Assembly: GCF_025370935.1 (NCBI RefSeq)
Contig: NC_133480.1
Location: forward strand, 360,054 to 424,053
DNA length: 64,000 bases
Reading direction: 5' to 3'
Origin: Choristoneura fumiferana
Lineage: Eukaryota > Arthropoda > Insecta > Lepidoptera > Tortricidae
The position numbers and the translations under genes were made by a program. This document shows, piece by piece, positions 11,020-20,084 of this stretch; position 1 is the first letter of the stretch; the number at the start of each line of letters is the position of its first letter. A model generated the notes under the pieces. It did no database searches and was not told where the DNA came from. It saw only the letters and a program-made list of their open reading frames with translations.

Positions 11020-11463
11020 TGTCGGCAGCCGATAGTAAAATCCGCTAGATCAAGAAATTCCTAAAGTAAAAAGTTAAAAGTTGGCCAGGCATATCACTAT
11101 GTGCCTGAAAAACAATACGGCAGATCGATTAGAGCAACGTATTCGTCGATATTCCTAGCTGTATACCGGGCAGATCGCGGTATGCCGAAAAAAAGAAAAA
11201 TTTAGGTACGACGAGCGAAGCGAAGAGTTGTTAGTATGAATTGTGACCACAATGCATGAGCCGAGCGAGCGAAGTGAGCGTGCCGCGGCTGCGGCCGGCG
11301 AAGTCCCAGGACCGATATGGCGGCGTTTCATGATATGGCTACGAATTTCATGATCTGCCTAAACGTCACTAGGATGTCCCTTAGCCAGTTCATGAAATGG
11401 CGCCATTTCACGATAAGCCTAGGAATTAAGTGATCTGGCGAATTTTACGATCGGCCGCCGACA
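11020..11463 (+). mobile_element. TGTCGG...CCGACA transposon, copy 1 (444 bp)
   Basis: Ends TGTCGGCAGCCGATAG and CGATCGGCCGCCGACA are inverted. The 4-bp flanks are TATA (11016-11019 and 11464-11467). The interior repeats a short CATATC-R-TGA/GTGCCT motif in both orientations and has a GC-rich GCGAGCGAAG core. A second copy lies inverted at 35805-36192. TGT/ACA ends with a 4-bp duplication resemble Ginger-type elements, but no transposase is present and the class is not settled. Confidence 0.75.
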
Positions 11464-11794
11464 TATATATTTTTACGTTGACTTTTTTTTTATTCGACTG
11501 GATGGCAACGAGCTTATTGAGTAAATACTGTGACTTGTATTACGGTTACAGTTATTTATATGTGAACTCCTATTTATAACTTGTGGTCTTATCGGAATGT
11601 CTACTCTTGTCCATTTATGTCTCAAATGATACACTCAAGTGCACAATGTTATGTGACCTTTAAAATAACGTTCATTTCTTATCTGGAACAGTCCTACTTT
11701 GCTCATAGTGCTCTATAATTATATTAAATTAATATTAATGAGGAATCAGTATTCATTAGCCTACCTACTTATATTATAAATGCGACACTCATTA

Positions 11795-12345
11795 ACCGAC
11801 TTCAAAAAAACGAGGAGGTTCTATGTTCCAATGTTTGTATTATGTTCACCGATTTATAAAATATTTTTTTTAAATTGAAAGGGTATTCTTCTGAGGTGGT
11901 CCCATTGTCACCAAGTTGAGATCTGATGATGGGATCCTAGGGAAATCGAGGGCAAACCTCAAATTTTATAGGCACACCTATGGCCATTTTAGCATTAAGA
12001 TAAGCATTTACATTCAGAAAGTATCATTTGGTAAACTGAACCTGATGAAGAAGACCAATGGAACTCGTCAAAGCTAAGTAATGCTCGCTCGTCTATAAAC
12101 GATCATGATTAATATACTTACCTAGATAAACGACTAAGAAGGAGCTTTAACTTATGATTTCTTTCGAAATGATCTGATGCTAAAGCCGGAAGGTAGGCAA
12201 CGGAACTCTGTTATAAAACAACGTAACTAAGCCGTGTTTTGGGCTTAATGGAATCGTTGTGAGATGTACTTTGGCTACGAATCACTAAAAAGTGAGAAAT
12301 AAAGAAAATTTTTAACAAAAAAGTAAAACTGACTCCAAAAAAAAA
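11795..12345 (+). repeat. Old interspersed repeat D (about 550 bp)
   Basis: I recognise this as a widespread lepidopteran repeat from its landmarks: AACCGACTTCAAAAAAACGA, GAGGTGGTCCCATTGTCACC, CTGATGATGGGATCCT, GAAATGATCTGATGCTAAA and TAAAACAACGTAACTAAG. The full order is preserved in one copy here. No frame spans it and its transposon class is unknown to me. Confidence 0.6.
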
Positions 12346-13050
12346 ATAACAAAAAATGAAACCGGCTACAAAACACGACCCAGGAGGATGGATTGAAACC
12401 CATAGTATGTAGGTGAGGCAGACGACTATTGATCCATTCCTGCTGGCTCGTGCTGAGGCACCGACTTCGAGCTAGTAGGTACCTAGAAAAATATTTTCAA
12501 GGGTTTTGTAGCTGGTTCCATTTTATGTATTTTTTTTATTTTTTTGGAGTCTGTAGTTTAACATACTTAGGAGTCAATCACGGGGACAGGTTTAAAAAAG
12601 AAAAAAAAAACAACTTTATAAATTCCCAATTACAGTTCTCACAGCGAAGGCTTAGATTTTTATCAAAATAATAACCGTCTAAAACTTGACCTAACCCTAA
12701 TCCTTACTTATAACAATAAGTCATAATCATAATTTCTATGCTGTCCGTACAAACGGGGACGGAAGTCAGCCAAGCGTGAGCGTTGCGTAAGCGCATTGTC
12801 TTCCCGACCCTACCGCGTTTGTCAACACTGTCACACGCCGGTCTCATAATAAACACTGTGGCAAAGGTGTTGCTAAATGCGAAGATTGACCCAAAGGATT
12901 TGGCCGGTGAGTTGAACGAGGTCATTGTCTGCTTTTAGAAGCTTTAATTTAACTTGTTATTTTTGTTGTAATTGTAATTTAACGTGTAATCAGATAGATA
13001 GACTTGAATACCCTTTGTAAGTTTAGGAATCGCAATGAGAAATTACCAAT
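12346..13050. other. Non-coding, nothing firm
   Basis: A somewhat GC-richer block at 12750-12920 has no recognisable protein on either strand. The remainder is low-complexity AT sequence. Confidence 0.5.
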
Positions 13051-13146
13051 TTTTGAAATGACCACTTCATGAAATGACCGCTTTTTAAAATGACCGCCTC
13101 TTGAAACGACTGCTTCATGAAATGACCGCTTCTTGAAATGACTATA
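13051..13146. repeat. 16-bp tandem repeat, about six units
   Basis: Units of the form TGAAATGACCGCTTCT follow one another with small substitutions (ACTTCA, CTTTTT, CCTCT, CTGCTTCA variants). The array is isolated and not visibly part of a larger element. Confidence 0.75.
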
Positions 13147-13206
13147 TTTCAGAACACAGACGTAATAATAAGGAAAAAAATACATTTGAAACTGAGCTTT
13201 ACGTTT

Positions 13207-13291
13207 GAGCGAAGTTCTCAATCCGCATTGGGCCCAAGCCTTCCCTTTCTAAGAAGCCGGTGCCCAGCAGTGGCTATATAGGTTGAGATGA
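13207..13291 (+). mobile_element. Degenerate SINE-A tail fragment
   Basis: Matches the 3' third of the SINE at 17498-17809: CAATCCGCATTGGGCCC, GCCCAGCAGTGG, then TATATAGG and a short ATG tail. The 5' part is missing. Confidence 0.65.
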
Positions 13292-13599
13292 TTATTAACT
13301 CACTCTTAGTTATATTGGTAGACATCTTTTCCAGTATACCTACTTGACACTGAAAATATTTGCTCACTCAATGTGTCATTTTGTTCTGGAGTCGCCACGT
13401 CATGCATACTTCGGCGTTGCGTCAATTTTGCGGACGAAGTATGCACCATAAAATGAAATACCTATATAATTATAGGGTAATAAATATTTACAAACTAATT
13501 ATTAACTGCTAAAAGGAAAATAGAGCACGAAACACGATTCTTACTTCTATTACAAAATGTATTAAAGTACTATAGCTATTTTTACATTTTTTTTAAAGC

Positions 13600-13879
13600 C
13601 TTTATTTTTTTATTCGAGTGGATGGCAAACGAGCAAGTGGGTCTCCTGATGGTAAGAGATCACCACCGCCCATAAAAATCTGCAACACCAGGGTTATTGC
13701 AGACGCGTTGCCAACCTACAGGCCTAAGATGGGATACCTCAAGTGCCAGTAATTTCACCGGCTGGCATACTCTCCACGCCGAAACACAACAGTGCAAGCA
13801 CTGCTGCTTCACGGCAGGATTAGCGAGCAAGATGGTGGTAGCAATCCGGGCGGACCTTGCACAAGGTCCTACCACCTGC
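13600..13879 (-). mobile_element. Poly-A retroposon family C, copy 1
   Basis: Read on the minus strand it runs from GCAGGTGGTAGGACCTTG, through TGAAATTACTGGCACTTG and GGTGGTGATCTCTTACCATC, to a poly-A tail (poly-T at 13600-13615 here). Full-length relatives are at 16900-17184 and 45444-45720; truncated ones at 25673-25733 and 30542-30635. Frames inside it are shared between copies only because the repeat is. Confidence 0.8.
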
Positions 13880-13929
13880 GATTCTTACTGCTATTAGAAA
13901 TGTATAAAAGTACCTACTATAGGTATGTT

Positions 13930-14165
13930 TTTTTTTATACTTATATTATAGTGTCCCACTGCAGGGCACTCCCCTCCCCTCTTGACCTCCACAACTCCCG
14001 TTCTGACGCTATATATATCACGTCAGTCCTTTACGGACCTGTCCAAATAGTCGGTCTGCCTCCACGTCGCTGGCACGTCGGCACCCCCCAAGTGGCAATG
14101 TGAGCCCTCTGTAGGTGCATGCGACAGACGTGGCCAGCCCTGCTCCATTATAGCTTAGCAATCTT
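13930..14165 (-). mobile_element. RTE-type LINE 3' end fragment
   Basis: Read on the minus strand it contains a GTCGGGTATATAGC-like tail region ending in a CTGCAGTGGGACAC motif, the usual close of RTE-type lepidopteran LINE ends (compare 20085-20325). The body is degenerate and no intact frame remains. Confidence 0.45.
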
Positions 14166-14364
14166 TTTTCCAACGACTGTGTAATTTTCAAACACAATTT
14201 ACTTATTATCTCACTAAAAAATTACAGCATTACAGTAAAAACCAATGCGCTGTAAAATTGAAATTATACAAAAAACAAAAAATACAAAAAGGCGTACAAA
14301 ATAAAACAAAACATTTAAGTAACAATACTTGTGAATATGACTAACGCGTGCTGTCTTAAGGCAC

Positions 14365-14765
14365 TTGTCCCACCGCCGACGATGAGCGAGAAGCGAGTAG
14401 AGCGAGTAACTAGAAACGAGTGGGCGAGCAGCGAGAAGCGAGTGTAGTTTTGTCGCTCGGCTGTAAGCGAGTGTTCGCGTGCGACGGGCGATTACTCGCT
14501 CCACTCGACTCGCTCGTGCGGGGCGGCCGCCAAGCTGACATCGCTGAGCGAGTATCTATAGCTCAGCGAGTTTTATAGCTCTTGTCGCTGCGACAAAAGA
14601 TGTAAGAGCGAGTTCTCGCCGACAGTGTGAACAGCCAGCGATCAACTATTAATATATGTGTCTCTTTTACTCACACAGGATCTTATATCTTTTGTTCGTT
14701 TCTTGAGCGAGAAAATAGTCGATAGCCAATCGTATCCTCGCTGGCGGTAAATAATAAGGCATGGG
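14365..14765. repeat. GCGAG-rich foldback region
   Basis: GCGAG/CTCGC pentamers recur many times in both orientations from 14380 to 14580, and the right part (AGTTCTCGCCGACAGTGTGAACAGCCAGC, TTTCTTGAGCGAGAA) has a relative at 54780-54950. It looks like a diverged TIR element with tandemly repeated arms. Confidence 0.5.
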
Positions 14766-15274
14766 AACGAATGTAAGATGCCACACGTAAAACCACTAAG
14801 CTACCTCGGATTTTTCGCATTTTATTGCCTAATAACAATCAACAATCCTAACTATAAAGTTACAAAAACTAACAACTTAATGGTAAACTCAATGGAGTCA
14901 TTAGACCATAATAAGCGCTATAAGTTTTGTTTGACGTAATGACTACGCTGATTAGATCATTTTAGGAGAATGTTACAAGTCATTGACATCAACTAACTTG
15001 TAACTCCTTAAGGCTGCGTTTCCACCAAAGATGTGTGAGGATGTGTGTGTTTAAATGTGTTTATCGTGAACCAATAGAAATGCTCCATTTACCTATCTTC
15101 GCACAGCGCATCTCTAGTGGAAACAGCTGAGCGTAGCGAGAATAGGTAAATGAAGCGTTCCTATTGGTTCGTGAAAAACGGGTCCACATTGGCCCGCATA
15201 CTTATTGGAAGTCCGAATGTAATGTTTGTCAGAACGATCGTTTGTCATAACTCTTTTTTCTCAGAATCCAATAA

Positions 15275-15595
15275 AGCGGCAATTACACTGTGTCGTTCAC
15301 CTAATGCGGTCGCCGAACGTGGTCGCTGAGCTTGTACATTAGTCTGTCCGTCTACTGCGGCGGCCATATTAAAGCGGCAATTACACTGAGTCTTTCGCCG
15401 CATGCTGCATGCGGCGACCGTAAAAGTGTAAGGAACACGGTACTCGGCCGCATTCGGCGAGGACAGCTGCCACCGCCTTAATATGGCCGCCGCAGTAGAC
15501 GGACAGACTATTGTAAAGGCGACGGTCGTTCGCCGACGCAGTGAAAAACAAGTTCGGTGACCGCATTAGGTGAACGACTCAGTGTAATTGCCGCT
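15275..15595. mobile_element. Hairpin MITE F with TAA target duplication
   Basis: TIRs AGCGGCAATTACACTG and CAGTGTAATTGCCGCT are flanked by TAA at 15272-15274 and 15596-15598, as expected for PIF/Harbinger-type insertion. The long GC-rich arms (ATGCGGTC(G)CCGAACG, GTCTGTCCGTCTACTGCGG) pair almost to the centre, where a second F-like unit interrupts them. Confidence 0.75.
15373..15478. mobile_element. F-like unit inserted in the tip of F
   Basis: Starts with the F terminus AGCGGCAATTACACTGAG, ends in a degenerate CCACCGCCT and is flanked by TAA on both sides (15370-15372, 15479-15481). Removing it restores a palindrome centred on GGCCATA-TAA-TATGGCC. The middle, GCCGCATGC-TGCATGCGGC, is itself palindromic. 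Confidence 0.65.
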
Positions 15596-16178
15596 TAATT
15601 GTTCAGAATTGTTATAAAACAAACCTAAGCTAACCTATAGTTTTCTATGGGATGACCATTTAAAAATTTCAGAAAACTTTAACGTTTTAGTGGGATAAAA
15701 ATTATGACAAATGATGATTCGGACAAAAATTACGGTATAGCGAAGAGTATGAGAACTTTGGCGCTCCCATGAAAAACACATTCCTCGCAATGCATCCTCG
15801 CACATCTGTAGTGGAAACGGACCCTTAGTTTAGGATTCATAAGCGGAGGCAGCCTATTGCTAACAATTAAACATTTTCTCTCTGTGTACCTGTTTTATAT
15901 CGTTTACTATTTGTGGTGTACAATAAATATTGTATTGTATTTTATTAATTTTCTATTGACGAATCAAGATTGCAATCACACTGACTCGCAGGTCATTGAA
16001 CTTACTATTACCATCGGATTTAAGGAAGTAATATCCTTATCAAACTGATGCGTTTATTGATTTCCTGTCTTCGCTCTTTATAGTTGTCGTCTTATAGTTT
16101 GTTTATACTCTGTATCGTACAAAAAGGATACAAAAATCTAGTTTTTTAAGTACTTATCTAAACTACAAATAGGTATTT

Positions 16179-16401
16179 ACCATAAACTGCTTCAACTTTG
16201 CCCTCTGGCCCCAACATTGCCTGATTTGATTTAGAGTCGATAACTTAGCACCCGTTTGGTTTTTTAAACTTTTATCCCCGCAATAATAATTCCCGTACTT
16301 ATGGATAAAAGTTTAAAAACCTATACTGGTGCTAAGTTATCAACTCTAAATCAAATCAGGCAATGTTAGGGCCAGAGGGCAAAGTTGAAGCAGTTTACGG
16401 T
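16179..16401. mobile_element. Near-perfect hairpin MITE, 223 bp
   Basis: The left arm ACCATAAACTGCTTCAAC... pairs with the right arm ...GTTGAAGCAGTTTACGGT. Shared inner blocks are TTTGCCCTCTGGCCC, GCCTGATTTGATTTAGAG and AACTTAGCACC. Few mismatches between arms indicate recent insertion. Confidence 0.78.
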
Positions 16402-16404
16402 GTG

Positions 16405-16550
16405 CACAGTCTATCCGCATGTCTGTTCGAACCTCCTTTTCAAACCCGCTGAACCAATTTCGATGATGGTATTGGGGATAATTTGAGTCCTATGGGAAGG
16501 ACGTATAAACGAATTCTTCCCAGACGGAGTTGCTGGCAACAGCAAGTATA
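16405..16550 (+). mobile_element. Helitron-like copy, truncated
   Basis: Carries the family core in order: CGCTGAACCAATTTCGATGA, TAATTTGAGTCC, GGGAAGGACGTA, CGAATTCTTCCCAGACGGAG and a terminal CAACAGC. The 5' end and the closing CTAGT are lost. Confidence 0.55.
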
Positions 16551-16899
16551 CTCGAAGTGATCGATCTGCGGAAATATAACGTTACTCGCGGGACATTACT
16601 CGTGCCGTGTAAATATGGCTTTAGTTTAATCAAACATTGGTTTAAAACCTCGGAGATTAGCCGAGTAACGCGATAACCTGGTGTGTGGCAGGTAGCATGA
16701 TAAATATTGAGGTCCTTGGCGCGGTGCAATGACCTGCTATATTGACAGTGCAGTATATAAACTAATTTAGACATGTACCTACGAGTAGACCACGATTGCT
16801 TTTAAAGAACTTCCAATTTTTCTCGTAAGTTTTTTTTTTCAATCTAACGCTAAAATATATTTTACATGATATTATTGTCCGTAACTCCCTGCAAAAAAT

Positions 16900-17184
16900 G
16901 TTTTTTTTTTTTTTTTATTGGACTGGAAGGCAAACGAGCAAGTGGGTCTCCTGATGGTAAGAGATCACCACCGCCCATTGAGACCTGCAACACCAGGGGT
17001 ATTGCAGACGCGTTGCCAACCTAGAGGTTTAAGATGGGACACCTCAAGTGCCAGTAATTTCACCGGCTGTCTTACTCTCCACGCCGAAACACAACAGTGC
17101 ATACACTGCTGCTTCACGGCAGGATTAGCGAGCAAGATCGTGGTAGCAATCCGGGCGGACCTTGCACAAGGTCCTACTACCTGC
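16900..17184 (-). mobile_element. Poly-A retroposon family C, copy 2
   Basis: Full-length relative of 13600-13879 in the same orientation. The tail is a run of 17 T at 16900-16916 as read on this strand. The open frames through it are repeat-derived. Confidence 0.82.
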
Positions 17185-17428
17185 AAAATTTATCGCCATC
17201 GTGCAGGGAGCTATGCGATATTCTGGGATAAAACTATACCATGTCATTCCCAGGGTCTCAAATCACCTCCGCACCAAATTTCATCTAAATTGGTTTAGTT
17301 ATTATTTAAAACAAATCATTAAGTTTTCATTCAGCAAAATAATTTTGGAAAAACTATAACCATTCCACTTTTTACTTACGAGTTGTCTGAATGAACAGTC
17401 AAACAGCAAAACTCAGTTTGTGGAAATC

Positions 17429-17497
17429 AGTTTGACCATCAGAGTCAGATCTAAATTGGTTGGGAGAACCTGGGAACCCGTTTTGAGATTAAGTGAG
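17429..17497 (+). repeat. 69-bp direct repeat, left copy
   Basis: Identical to 17810-17878 and immediately flanks the SINE. It starts AGTTTGACCATCAGAGTC and ends TTTTGAGATTAAGTGAG. As a target-site duplication it would be several times longer than usual. Confidence 0.9.
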
Positions 17498-17809
17498 TGG
17501 AGCCGTGGTGGCCTAGTGGTTTGACCTATCGCCTCTCAAGCAGAGGGTCGTGGGTTCGAACCCCGGCTCGCACCTCTGAGTTTTTCGAAATTCATGTGCG
17601 GAATTACATTTGAAATTTACCACGAGCTTTGCGGTGAAGGAAAACATCGTGAGGAAACCTGCACAAACCTGCGAAGCGATTCAATGGTGCGTGCGAAGTT
17701 CCCAATCCGCACTGGGCCCGCGTGGGAACTATGGCCCAAACCCTCTCATTCTGAGGGAGGCCTGTGCCCTGCAGTGGGACGTATATAGGCTGGGATGATG
17801 ATGATGATG
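17498..17809 (+). mobile_element. tRNA-derived SINE-A, full length
   Basis: The head is tRNA-like: box A TGGCCTAGTGG and box B GGTTCGAACCCC sit 30-odd bases apart, with a CCTCT...AGAGG anticodon-type stem between. The unrelated body (TTTACCACGAGC, GGAAAACATCGTGAGGAAAC, CACTGGGCCCGCGTGGGAAC) ends GGGATGATGATGATGATGA. Box A and B suggest internal Pol III promotion. Its mobilising LINE is not identified, though RTE ends here share a GATGATGATG tail. Confidence 0.88.
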
Positions 17810-17878
17810 AGTTTGACCATCAGAGTCAGATCTAAATTGGTTGGGAGAACCTGGGAACCCGTTTTGAGATTAAGTGAG
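17810..17878 (+). repeat. 69-bp direct repeat, right copy
   Basis: Exact duplicate of 17429-17497 on the 3' side of the SINE. The sequence diverges at once on leaving it (GCGAACC here, TGGAGCC on the left, where the SINE head starts). Confidence 0.9.
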
Positions 17879-18290
17879 CGAACCGAGTGAAACCGATATA
17901 AAGGTGAAGATGTAACTGTCGGGTTAGGTTGAAAGAAGAGGGTGCCAAGTAAGGTACTCACATAGACAGACATCGCTCATTGTAAGCCACTGGTGCTAGA
18001 GACTTGATATTTGAGAGAAGTAATGTGACATGAAGTGATGCGATGACACGAAGTCAAGAATCAAGAATCAAGAAGAAGAAGAAGAATCAAGTTGAATAAG
18101 TACCCACCTATTTCTCATATTATTATTATTATTTTTTTCTTTTATATAACTCGTAATATACATATAAATGTAAATTAGGATAGGTTAGTTATATAAATAA
18201 GTTTTGCACAGTATTGTTTTGAGTGTTTCATTTCGCCAACAAACTGTCATGCAGTTTGGCGAAAAAGGTGTTCATGTATACACTGTGTAA

Positions 18291-18295
<5 letters not shown>

Positions 18296-18322
<27 letters not shown>
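18296..18322 (+). repeat. Poly-A run of 27
   Basis: An uninterrupted A run follows an AT-rich stretch. It may be the tail of an old retroposon, but no body was recognised upstream. Confidence 0.8.
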
Positions 18323-18391
18323 GTAGTTAGCTAGCCAACTTGCTTTTCAGACTAGAGCAAAGCCATGGGATAACAATGTCCTATGAGCTAG

Positions 18392-18704
18392 TTAAGATTG
18401 TTTTTTTTGAACCTTTTTGTATTTCAATTCCAAATTTTTGTTACTTTTACGGTCATCCCGTAAAACCCATATCGAAAATACAAACTGAAATAAGCGGAAG
18501 CGGTGGTGTAGCAGTATAGCACGCGGCACGGAATGCCGAGGACCTGGGTTCGATTCCCAGCGCCGGTCTTATTTTTCTGGTTTTTCTATGCATCTATATT
18601 TCAGTTTGTATTTTCGATATGGGTTTTACGGGATGACCGTAAAATTAACAAAAATTTGGAATTTAAATAAAAAATACAAAAAGATTCCAAAAAAACAATC
18701 TTAA
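18392..18704. mobile_element. Long hairpin carrying a tRNA-like core, copy 1
   Basis: Arms of about 100 bp pair closely (TTAAGATTGTTTTTTT with AAAAAACAATCTTAA; TTTACGGTCATCCCGTAAAA with its inverse; TCGAAAATACAAACTGAAAT with its inverse). The loop at 18495-18570 holds a tRNA-like segment with a perfect T arm, CTGGG-TTCGATT-CCCAG, and a CGGCA-CGGAA-TGCCG anticodon-type hairpin. The acceptor stem does not close well, so it is not called a tRNA gene. Confidence 0.7.
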
Positions 18705-19015
18705 TTTGATTGCTTCATAACGACATCTCATGTCCGGGTGAGCGGTTAGTTCCAATGGAGTGCCGAAAGTTTCTCGATGAGGGCCACAGCATAGATGTCG
18801 CTAGTGTCGCTGCTTAAGTGACTAAATAAGAAAACAAACAAGCTGAGATATGTGGTGCATAGGAGAAATTCGTGTCTGTAACACTGTCCAGCGGTGGTGT
18901 AGCCGTATAGCACGCAGCACGGAATGCCGAGGACCTGGGTTCGATTCCCAGCGCCGGTCTTATTTTTCTGGTTTTTCTATGCATCTATATTTCAGTTTGT
19001 ATTTTCGCTATGGGC
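18705..19015 (+). mobile_element. tRNA-like composite repeat, copy 2
   Basis: Follows copy 1 directly. It has a spacer (GTCCGGGTGAGCGGTTAG, CAAGCTGAGATATG), a tRNA-like core at about 18889-18960 almost identical to that at 18507-18567, and the tail TCTATGCATCTATATTTCAG. The same spacer, core and tail recur in order at 38406-38697. Confidence 0.72.
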
Positions 19016-19459
19016 TAGTGTCAGTATTGTATATTCAAAGTAAATAAAAATTGGCAGACAACTTGGCTTTAGGTGGGTATGGGTATGGAGTTGCATGCAT
19101 CTCCGCAGGAGTGGAGAGTCCCATCGGCCCGAGAACACGCGCAGGATGCCGTTGGTGCTGCGTTCCGCGTTTGGCGTCGTTTCACTAAAATACATCAAAC
19201 AATAACAAGTCATAACAAATTTTAGAATCGTATTGTGAGGCATGTCGCCGCCGTGCTCTGAATAAGGCGTCGCGCATGCGCCATTGTGATGGCGGCGCGA
19301 AAGCGCGCAAATTCATTTGGACTTGCTATACCTGCTAGAGCCTACAGCTACTGTCACTCAGGGGACATACTGCAGCAATGCACACGATTTAACTGTTTAA
19401 GCCGGTGTTGCCATACAATTTAATATTTGTTTTATTTTATTTTAAAAATTTTATTTTAA

Positions 19460-19635
19460 GTTAGTTTTTAGATAGGTCCTCACTGAAAATCAGCGCCACG
19501 GCTTGCCGTGGCATTATGCTGAGTGGGGACCTGTTTAGCGTCATGTATGTCTTATTTGTTCTATGTTTGTTCCTATGTTTGTTTTTTATGGCGTTAAATA
19601 AATGTATTTTCTTTCTTTCTTTCTTTCTTTTTTAC
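19460..19635 (+). mobile_element. Retroposon 3' end with TTTC tail
   Basis: Ends with GGCGTTAAATAAATGTATTT (AATAAA) followed by about seven TTTC units. A second AATAAATGTTTCTTTC end at 29440-29487 has the same arrangement. A short inverted pair, GCCACGGC-TTGCCGTGGC, lies upstream. Confidence 0.6.
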
Positions 19636-19641
19636 TTTCAA

Positions 19642-20038
19642 TGAGGGCTATCGCGTATGAATTCACCGCTAGAGGCGCTAGTGTAGCGTGAGGTTTCCGA
19701 AATGTCAAATCTAATAGTTTTTGGGTGAGCTACGCGGGTTTATTTAGAATTAGAATAATTTTGTGAATATTTTGCATTACCTGAAATTAATTATGGCAAT
19801 TATGCGTTACGGGGTAATGAATGTCTGTGTTTGGAGACAGTTTTGTCTTTCGGAAACTTTTGTCCTCCCTTTTTGCTGGTTGCTCGATATTTTTATGGTA
19901 CGGTTTTAAGGTGTATTAAATATGATTTTAATGTATTTTTTTTTTCATGCCCGTAATAACATAGGTACTTTGAAAGCCACATTTAAAACCTCACGCAACA
20001 GTGGCGCCATCTAGAAAGACAAAAAACGATAGCCCTTA
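19642..20038. mobile_element. TGAGGGCTATCG-ended MITE, about 397 bp
   Basis: Termini TGAGGGCTATCG and CGATAGCCCTTA are inverted. Subterminal blocks TAGAGGCGCTAGTGTAGCGT and AACAGTGGCGCCATCTAGA pair partly. The interior has no coding frame. Confidence 0.65.
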
Positions 20039-20084
20039 TACACTTCGCTCACCTAATACCGACATAGACAAGCGAATTGGCTCG

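Larger units (their letters stand above)
15190..15768. mobile_element. Repeat family G inside MITE E
   Basis: Flanking sequence on both sides of 15275-15595 (AATGTTTGTCAG, TTTTCTCAGAATCCAAT; ACCTATAGTTTTCTATGGG, AGTGGGATAAAAATTATGAC) reappears inverted at 26611-26830. It is therefore its own repeat, inserted in E and itself interrupted by element F. Confidence 0.6.
15008..15828. mobile_element. MITE family E, split by nested insertions
   Basis: The left part starts AAGGCTGCGTTTCCACCAAA and the right end closes TAGTGGAAACGGACCCTTA. Inner landmarks GAACCAATAGAAA, CTATTGGTTC and AACACATTCCTCGCAA match the intact copy at 62044-62264. About 580 bp of foreign DNA (15190-15768) separates the halves. 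Confidence 0.7.

Noticed and set aside
12704..12925. 73-codon minus-strand frame
   Set aside because: Composition is slightly more coding-like, but no recognisable domain, start context or splice sites.
16918..17298. 126-codon plus-strand frame
   Set aside because: Antisense through the poly-A retroposon family C; similar frames appear only where the repeat occurs.
17501..17575. tRNA gene
   Set aside because: Box A and B are present but the acceptor stem does not close and the segment is the head of a dispersed SINE.
18507..18567. tRNA gene in the hairpin loop
   Set aside because: Good T arm but no matching acceptor stem and a 5-base anticodon loop; treated as a tRNA-like repeat core.
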